From: an uncultured Clostridia bacterium
Lineage (GTDB): Bacteria > Bacillota > Clostridia > Oscillospirales > Ruminococcaceae
Reading direction: 5' to 3'
Assembly (NCBI GenBank): GCA_946613705.1
Contig: CAMOFU010000178.1
Span: 1 to 5,060 of the forward strand
Length of the DNA stretch: 5,060 nt
Below, piece by piece: positions 1 through 5,060 of the stretch. The notes under the pieces are model-generated. The model searched no databases. It was given only the letters and a program-made list of their open reading frames with translations, and was not told where the DNA came from. Every line of letters begins with the position of its first letter. Positions within the stretch are counted from its first letter, which is position 1. Both the position numbers and the translations under genes were made by a program.

Positions 1-2549
1 ACGTTGGGGATATCCCTTGTGATCTCCTCGGGTCCGAGCTTGGTATCTCTGCACTCGATCTCATACTCCTCGATATGGATAGAGGTATACTTATCCTGTC
101 TTACCAGATTCTCATTGAGCAGTACAGCGTCCTCATAGTTATAGCCCTCCCAGGTCATGAAGCCGATCAGGGCATTCTTGCCGAGCGAAAGCTCGCCGTT
201 CGAGGTCGCGGGACCGTCGCCTATTACCTGACCCTTGGTTATCTTCTCGCCCTTATCGACGATAGGTCTCTGGTTGGTGCAGGTGCCCGCATTCGAGCGC
301 TTGAACTTAGTCATCGGGTAAGTTCTCAGCTCGCCGTTCTCCTCGCGCACGACCACCTTATCGGCATCGACGCTTTCTACCACGCCGTCTGCCTTTGCGA
401 CTACGGCAACGCCCGAGTCAACGCAGGCCTTATACTCCATGCCCGTGCCGACGATAGGCGACTCGGTCTTGAGCAGCGGCACAGCCTGCCTCTGCATATT
501 CGAGCCCATCAGCGCACGGTTCGCGTCATCGTTCTCGAGGAACGGAATGCACGCAGTCGCCACGGAGACCACCATTTTAGGCGACACGTCCATAAAGTCG
601 ATCTTATCGTTTTCTATTTCGAGTATCTGATCTCTGTATCTTCCGTTGACCTTAGCTCTTGCGAACCTGTGGTCCTCGGTCAGCGGCTCGTTTGCCTGAG
701 CCACCATGAAGTTATCCTCGATATCGGCGGTCATATAGACCACCTCATCGGTAACTATGCCCGTAGACTTATCTACCTTTCTGTAGGGAGCCTCGATAAA
801 GCCGTACTCATTTATCCTTGCGAACGATGCAAGGTAGGAGATAAGTCCGATATTAGGACCTTCGGGAGTCTCGATAGGGCACATTCTGCCGTAGTGGGAA
901 TAGTGAACGTCGCGCACCTCGAAGCCTGCGCGGTCTCTTGACAGACCGCCCGGTCCGAGTGCCGAGAGACGGCGCTTATGCGTCAGCTCGGCGAGGGGGT
1001 TGTTCTGGTCCATGAACTGTGACAGCGGCGAGGAGCCGAAGAACTCCTTGATCGCGGCGGTGATGGGCCTTATATTTATCAGTGCGGTAGGAGTAACTAT
1101 CTCCATATCCTGCGACTGGGTATTCATTCTTTCGCGGATAACTCTCTCCATTCTCGTGAAGCCGATGCGGAAGGTATTCTGCAGCAGCTCGCCCACCGAA
1201 CGGATACGTCTGTTGCCGAGGTGGTCGATATCGTCAACGGTGCCGACGCCCTCGCACAGATTCAGGAAATACGAAATGGTAGCGACGATATCGTCCAGAG
1301 TGATGTGCTTGGGCACCAGCTCATCGACTCTTGCGGCGATATTCTCCTTCAGCTCGTCCTCGGTCTCCGACTCATCGAGTATCTGTCTGAGCACGGGGAA
1401 GCTTACCTTCTCGTTCACTCCGAGGGGAGTGCAGTCGAAGTCAACATAGCCCGAGATATCCACCATATTATTGCCGATGATCTTGACCTCTCTCTCCTCG
1501 AGCTTGAATGAAAGCTCGCCTGTTGCGGGGTCTACCACCGACTCCTTTGCCTCTACCTTGACGAACGCCTCGGAAACGCCCGCCTGCTCGATCTCCATAG
1601 CCTTTGCATAGGAGATCACCTCGCCCGCCTCTGCGAGCACCTCGCCCGTGAGCGGTGAAACGATCGGCTGCGAAAGCAGGTGCCCCGAAAGTCTCGACCC
1701 CACGCCGAGCTTCTTGTTATACTTATACCTTCCGAACCTTGCAAGGTCATATCTCTTCGCATCGAAGAAGAGGTTGTTGAGCAGAGTCGTTGCCGAATCG
1801 ACCGTTGCGGGCTCACCCGGGCGGAGCTTGCGGTAGGTCTCGAGCAGAGCCTCCTCATGGTTGGCGGTATTGTCCTTTACGAGTATAGTCTGATTGATCC
1901 TCTCGTCAACGCCGAAGAGCTTTTCTATCTCCTCATTGGTGCCGAAGCCTATAGCTCTCACGAAGGTAGTGAGCGGTATCTTCCTGTTCTTGTCTATGCG
2001 GACGTACACTACATCGTTGGAGTCCATCTCATACTCCAGCCATGCGCCCCTGTTGGGGATAACGGTAGTCCTGAACAGGTCCTTGCCGTTCTTATCCTTA
2101 TCGCAGGCGTAGTAAACACCGGGCGAGCGCACCAGCTGCGAAACGATGACACGCTCCGCGCCGTTGATAACGAACGTTCCGCTGTCGGTCATGAGCGGGA
2201 AATCGCCCATATAGACCTCTGACTCCTTGATAACGCCTGTTTCCTTGTTATTGAGTCTTGCGGTGACTCTCAGCGGGGTGGCATAGGTAACATCGCGCTC
2301 CTTGCATTCCGCAACGGTATACTTGGGGTTCTCGTCGAAGCGGTAGCCGACGAAATTGAGCTCCATCTTGCCGTTGTAGTCTGTGATAGCGGCTACGTCC
2401 CTGAAGACCTCCTTGAGTCCCTCGTCGAGGAACCACTGATAGGAATTCTTCTGCACCTCGATCAAGTTCGGCATCTCGAGGATCTCGTTGATCTTCGCGA
2501 AACTCTTTCGGGTGTTCTTGCCAAGCTTTACTTCCTTGACATTTACCAT
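1..2549 (-). CDS. rpoB: DNA-directed RNA polymerase subunit beta, N-terminal 849 residues (3' end cut by window edge)
   Basis: This is the beta subunit of RNA polymerase, which with beta-prime forms the catalytic cleft and carries the rifampicin pocket. I translated the whole minus frame and found no stop. It opens MVNVKEVKLGKNTRKSF, followed by landmarks such as NSYQWFLDEGL, GAERVIVSQLVRSPGVYY, DDIDHLGNRRIRSVGELLQN, the rifampicin region at residues 506-531, CPIETPEGPNIGLI, NDDANRALMGSNMQRQAVPL and GYNYEDA, whose E806-D807 match E. coli E813-D814. The visible part ends at LGPEEITRDIPN, just before the flap, so roughly the last quarter to third is missing. The ATG at 2549 is chosen because AAGGAG lies 11 nt upstream and an in-frame TAA sits at 2567-2565; the only other start, a GTG at 2561, overlaps the Shine-Dalgarno site. 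Compared with B. subtilis from memory, about 40 extra residues lie around 370-412. The identification is secure. Confidence 0.98.
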   Translation of the reverse strand, partial: MVNVKEVKLGKNTRKSFAKINEILEMPNLIEVQKNSYQWFLDEGLKEVFRDVAAITDYNGKMELNFVGYRFDENPKYTVAECKERDVTYATPLRVTARLNNKETGVIKESEVYMGDFPLMTDSGTFVINGAERVIVSQLVRSPGVYYACDKDKNGKDLFRTTVIPNRGAWLEYEMDSNDVVYVRIDKNRKIPLTTFVRAIGFGTNEEIEKLFGVDERINQTILVKDNTANHEEALLETYRKLRPGEPATVDSATTLLNNLFFDAKRYDLARFGRYKYNKKLGVGSRLSGHLLSQPIVSPLTGEVLAEAGEVISYAKAMEIEQAGVSEAFVKVEAKESVVDPATGELSFKLEEREVKIIGNNMVDISGYVDFDCTPLGVNEKVSFPVLRQILDESETEDELKENIAARVDELVPKHITLDDIVATISYFLNLCEGVGTVDDIDHLGNRRIRSVGELLQNTFRIGFTRMERVIRERMNTQSQDMEIVTPTALINIRPITAAIKEFFGSSPLSQFMDQNNPLAELTHKRRLSALGPGGLSRDRAGFEVRDVHYSHYGRMCPIETPEGPNIGLISYLASFARINEYGFIEAPYRKVDKSTGIVTDEVVYMTADIEDNFMVAQANEPLTEDHRFARAKVNGRYRDQILEIENDKIDFMDVSPKMVVSVATACIPFLENDDANRALMGSNMQRQAVPLLKTESPIVGTGMEYKACVDSGVAVVAKADGVVESVDADKVVVREENGELRTYPMTKFKRSNAGTCTNQRPIVDKGEKITKGQVIGDGPATSNGELSLGKNALIGFMTWEGYNYEDAVLLNENLVRQDKYTSIHIEEYEIECRDTKLGPEEITRDIPN
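957..1034 (-). other. rpoB: Rifampicin-resistance-determining region of RpoB (residues 506-531)
   Basis: The segment reads SSPLSQFMDQNNPLAELTHK and continues RRLSAL. The residues most often changed in resistant bacteria are the sensitive-type ones: Q511, D514, H524, R527, S529 and L531, equivalent to E. coli Q513, D516, H526, R529, S531 and L533. The exception is P508, where E. coli and B. subtilis have glutamine (E. coli Q510). The equivalences come from aligning by eye to remembered sequences. Confidence 0.93.
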
Positions 2550-2560
2550 AGGCCTGATCA

Positions 2561-2566
2561 CTCCTT
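2561..2566 (-). promoter_or_regulatory. rpoB ribosome binding site
   Basis: The minus strand reads AAGGAGTGATC and then GGCCT before the ATG. This matches the anti-Shine-Dalgarno complement AAGGAGGTGATC with a single G missing. The gap from AAGGAG to the ATG is 11 nt, slightly long. The site fixes the ATG at 2549 as the start and argues against the in-frame GTG at 2561. Confidence 0.85.
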
Positions 2567-2580
2567 AGCTTTATCGTTTG

Positions 2581-2624
2581 ACCTTCCGCCCGCCTGTCTG
2601 CCCTTGACGGCGGGTACGGAAAAT
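2581..2624 (-). promoter_or_regulatory. Long bulged stem-loop in the rpoB 5' leader
   Basis: In the rpoB transcript the 5' arm ATTTTCCG, a TA bulge and CCCGCC pair with GGCGGG and CGGAAGGT; two of these pairs are G-U. The stem extends inward, past a single-base bulge, by GUC with GAC, closing a loop AAGGGCA. This gives about 17 base pairs in all. It ends about 14 nt before AAGGAG and is not followed by a U run, so it does not look like a terminator. A role in translation control, transcript stability or pausing is inference. Confidence 0.6.
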
Positions 2625-2659
2625 TCACAGTTTATTAAGACTTTCCGCGTATTTATTCC

Positions 2660-2689
2660 TTTATAAAAGGCAGCGCAGCCGACCCTCAA
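2660..2689 (-). promoter_or_regulatory. Possible second rpoB promoter (P2)
   Basis: On the minus strand TTGAGG (2689-2684) and TATAAA (2665-2660) are separated by 18 bp. The first matches four of six -35 positions and the second five of six -10 positions. It would give a leader of roughly 104 nt that still contains the bulged stem-loop. It is much weaker than the upstream promoter and may be chance. Confidence 0.3.
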
Positions 2690-2733
2690 AAGTGCAAAAA
2701 TGGGCGGATAAATCCATTATGATACATTTTACA

Positions 2734-2762
2734 ATTATACAGCTAAAAAAGCAAAAAGTCAA
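2734..2762 (-). promoter_or_regulatory. rpoB sigma-A promoter (P1)
   Basis: On the minus strand the -35 box TTGACT (2762-2757) and a perfect -10 box TATAAT (2739-2734) are separated by exactly 17 bp of T-rich spacer. This is close to the ideal housekeeping promoter. Transcription should start near 2727, leaving a leader of about 178 nt before the ATG. It implies that rpoB here can be transcribed on its own, without readthrough from ribosomal protein genes. Confidence 0.85.
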
Positions 2763-2790
2763 GCAATAAAAGGTCAAACAGCACCGATTT

Positions 2791-2838
2791 TGTAGAGTTG
2801 CACAAAGGCAAAAGCCTTTACAGCCAAAAAGTTCTACA
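2791..2838. repeat. Two-tier inverted repeat in the divergent spacer
   Basis: The outer arms are TGTAGAGTT (2791-2799) and AGTTCTACA (2830-2838), pairing as nine base pairs with two G-U. The inner arms are AAAGGC (2804-2809) and GCCTTT (2814-2819), a perfect six-base-pair stem around an AAAA loop. It lies about 30-75 bp upstream of the rpoB -35 box and over 100 bp upstream of the rightward -10 box. No gene ends here and neither strand has a following T run, so it is not a normal terminator. It could be an operator or the relic of a small element; its function is unknown. Confidence 0.55.
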
Positions 2839-2954
2839 GTTGAATTTCTGTGACATAACAGTAAATTTTTGGTGAACGGGAGGGCGGGGCGTGTGTGCGG
2901 ATGATCGTTTCCGACGGGCAGTATTTTATTTAAGTAGCTTTAAAGTTCCTGCTT

Positions 2955-2960
2955 TATAAT
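2955..2960 (+). promoter_or_regulatory. Candidate -10 box of the dockerin gene
   Basis: A perfect TATAAT lies 70 bp before the start codon, giving a predicted transcript start near 2967 and a leader of about 63 nt. No good -35 box is found at 16-18 bp spacing (AAGTAG at 17 bp), and there is no extended -10 TG. A promoter of this kind would often need an activator or an alternative contact, which fits a gene for polysaccharide use, but that is inference. Confidence 0.45.
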
Positions 2961-2971
2961 ACAGATATCGG

Positions 2972-2999
2972 ATAACAAATAACAAATAACAAACAGCAA
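2972..2999 (+). repeat. Tandem ATAACAA heptamers in the 5' leader
   Basis: Three perfect copies of ATAACAA (2972-2978, 2979-2985, 2986-2992) are followed by a degenerate copy, ACAGCAA (2993-2999). The array is bracketed by two ATATCGG heptamers (2965-2971 and 3000-3006). It lies in the predicted untranslated leader upstream of the Shine-Dalgarno site. The run has no G within the perfect copies and should be unstructured, so it may keep the ribosome site open or be a protein or RNA landing site; the role is unproven. Confidence 0.7.
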
Positions 3000-3017
3000 A
3001 TATCGGCAAAGTGACAT

Positions 3018-3022
3018 GGAGG
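3018..3022 (+). promoter_or_regulatory. Ribosome binding site of the dockerin gene
   Basis: GGAGG lies 7 nt before the ATG at 3030, an ideal spacing. It supports that start, which is also the one that gives a complete signal peptide. The ATG at 3016 overlaps the GGAGG site itself and is not in the gene's frame. Confidence 0.88.
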
Positions 3023-3029
3023 TATCATT

Positions 3030-5057
<2,028 letters not shown>

Positions 5058-5060
5058 TCT

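Larger units (their letters stand above)
2550..3029. other. 480-bp divergent non-coding spacer between rpoB and the dockerin gene
   Basis: No credible gene is present in this stretch. It is AT-rich in the middle (about 2700-2870), with GC-rich patches near the rpoB leader hairpin and at 2878-2900. It contains, from left to right, the rpoB Shine-Dalgarno site and leader hairpin, a weak and a strong rpoB promoter, an inverted repeat (2791-2838), a candidate -10 box for the rightward gene (2955-2960), ATAACAA repeats and the rightward Shine-Dalgarno site. Both genes start from this spacer and point outward, so regulators bound here could in principle affect both. Confidence 0.8.

Noticed and set aside
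75..941. Long plus-strand open frame opposite rpoB (288 codons), with similar ones at 1000-1449 and 1680-2222
   Set aside because: The minus frame gives an unmistakable RpoB over the whole stretch; these frames encode no recognisable protein and arise from the codon use of rpoB.
2248..2628. Minus-strand frame of 126 codons beginning in the rpoB leader and overlapping the rpoB start
   Set aside because: It is out of frame with rpoB, runs through the hairpin and Shine-Dalgarno site, and its translation is low-complexity and basic without recognisable features.
2550..2727. Ribosomal protein L10 leader or a known riboswitch in front of rpoB
   Set aside because: The L10 leader precedes rplJ, which is not here, and I recognise no conserved riboswitch core in the leader; only a simple bulged hairpin is visible.
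2804..2819. AAAGGC-AAAA-GCCTTT hairpin as an intrinsic terminator
   Set aside because: Neither strand has a T run after the stem and no gene ends nearby, as both genes start from this spacer.
2840..2867. Plus-strand promoter TTGAAT, 16 bp, TAAATT
   Set aside because: Both boxes match only four of six positions and the region is AT-rich, so chance is likely; the TATAAT at 2955 is better placed.
2901..2933. Possible ten-codon leader peptide MIVSDGQYFI upstream of the dockerin gene
   Set aside because: The nearest Shine-Dalgarno-like sequence is too far upstream, the frame lies before the predicted -10 box, and there is no attenuator structure.

Overview
The window suggests a cellulolytic, Ruminococcus-like member of the Clostridia (Oscillospiraceae). 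Two things point there. The RNA polymerase beta subunit has a Bacillota-type sequence with a clostridial-looking expansion, and next to it is a secreted protein ending in a type I-like dockerin, the module that plugs proteins into cellulosomes. The rather GC-rich coding DNA with an AT-rich spacer would fit a GC-richer Ruminococcus, but the species cannot be fixed from this window.

Layout: (1) Positions 1-2549, minus strand: the first 849 codons of rpoB, in an unbroken frame. It runs off the left edge at the start of the flap region; the C-terminal part and any rpoC lie outside. (2) Positions 2550-3029: a 480-bp non-coding divergent spacer. It holds a near-consensus sigma-A promoter for rpoB (TTGACT, 17 bp, TATAAT), a possible second rpoB promoter, an rpoB leader of about 178 nt with a strong bulged hairpin before the Shine-Dalgarno site, an inverted repeat between the two transcription units, and a -10 box and heptamer-repeat leader for the rightward gene. 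(3) Positions 3030-5057, plus strand: a complete 675-residue exported protein. It has a signal peptide, a Cthe_2159-type (PF14262-like) parallel beta-helix carbohydrate-binding region, a (Gly-Gly-X)9 tract, a short beta-rich module, a Gln/Gly/Pro linker and a C-terminal dockerin.

The two genes have no evident functional link: one is core transcription, the other extracellular polysaccharide binding. The main points of interest are the separation of rpoB from the usual upstream rplJ-rplL genes with its own promoter and structured leader, the in-frame Gly-Gly-X array inside the binding protein, and a dockerin carrying the same Met-Lys pair at the recognition positions of both calcium loops. I saw no RNA genes, CRISPR array or insertion sequence. 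A wholly new system is not evident here.
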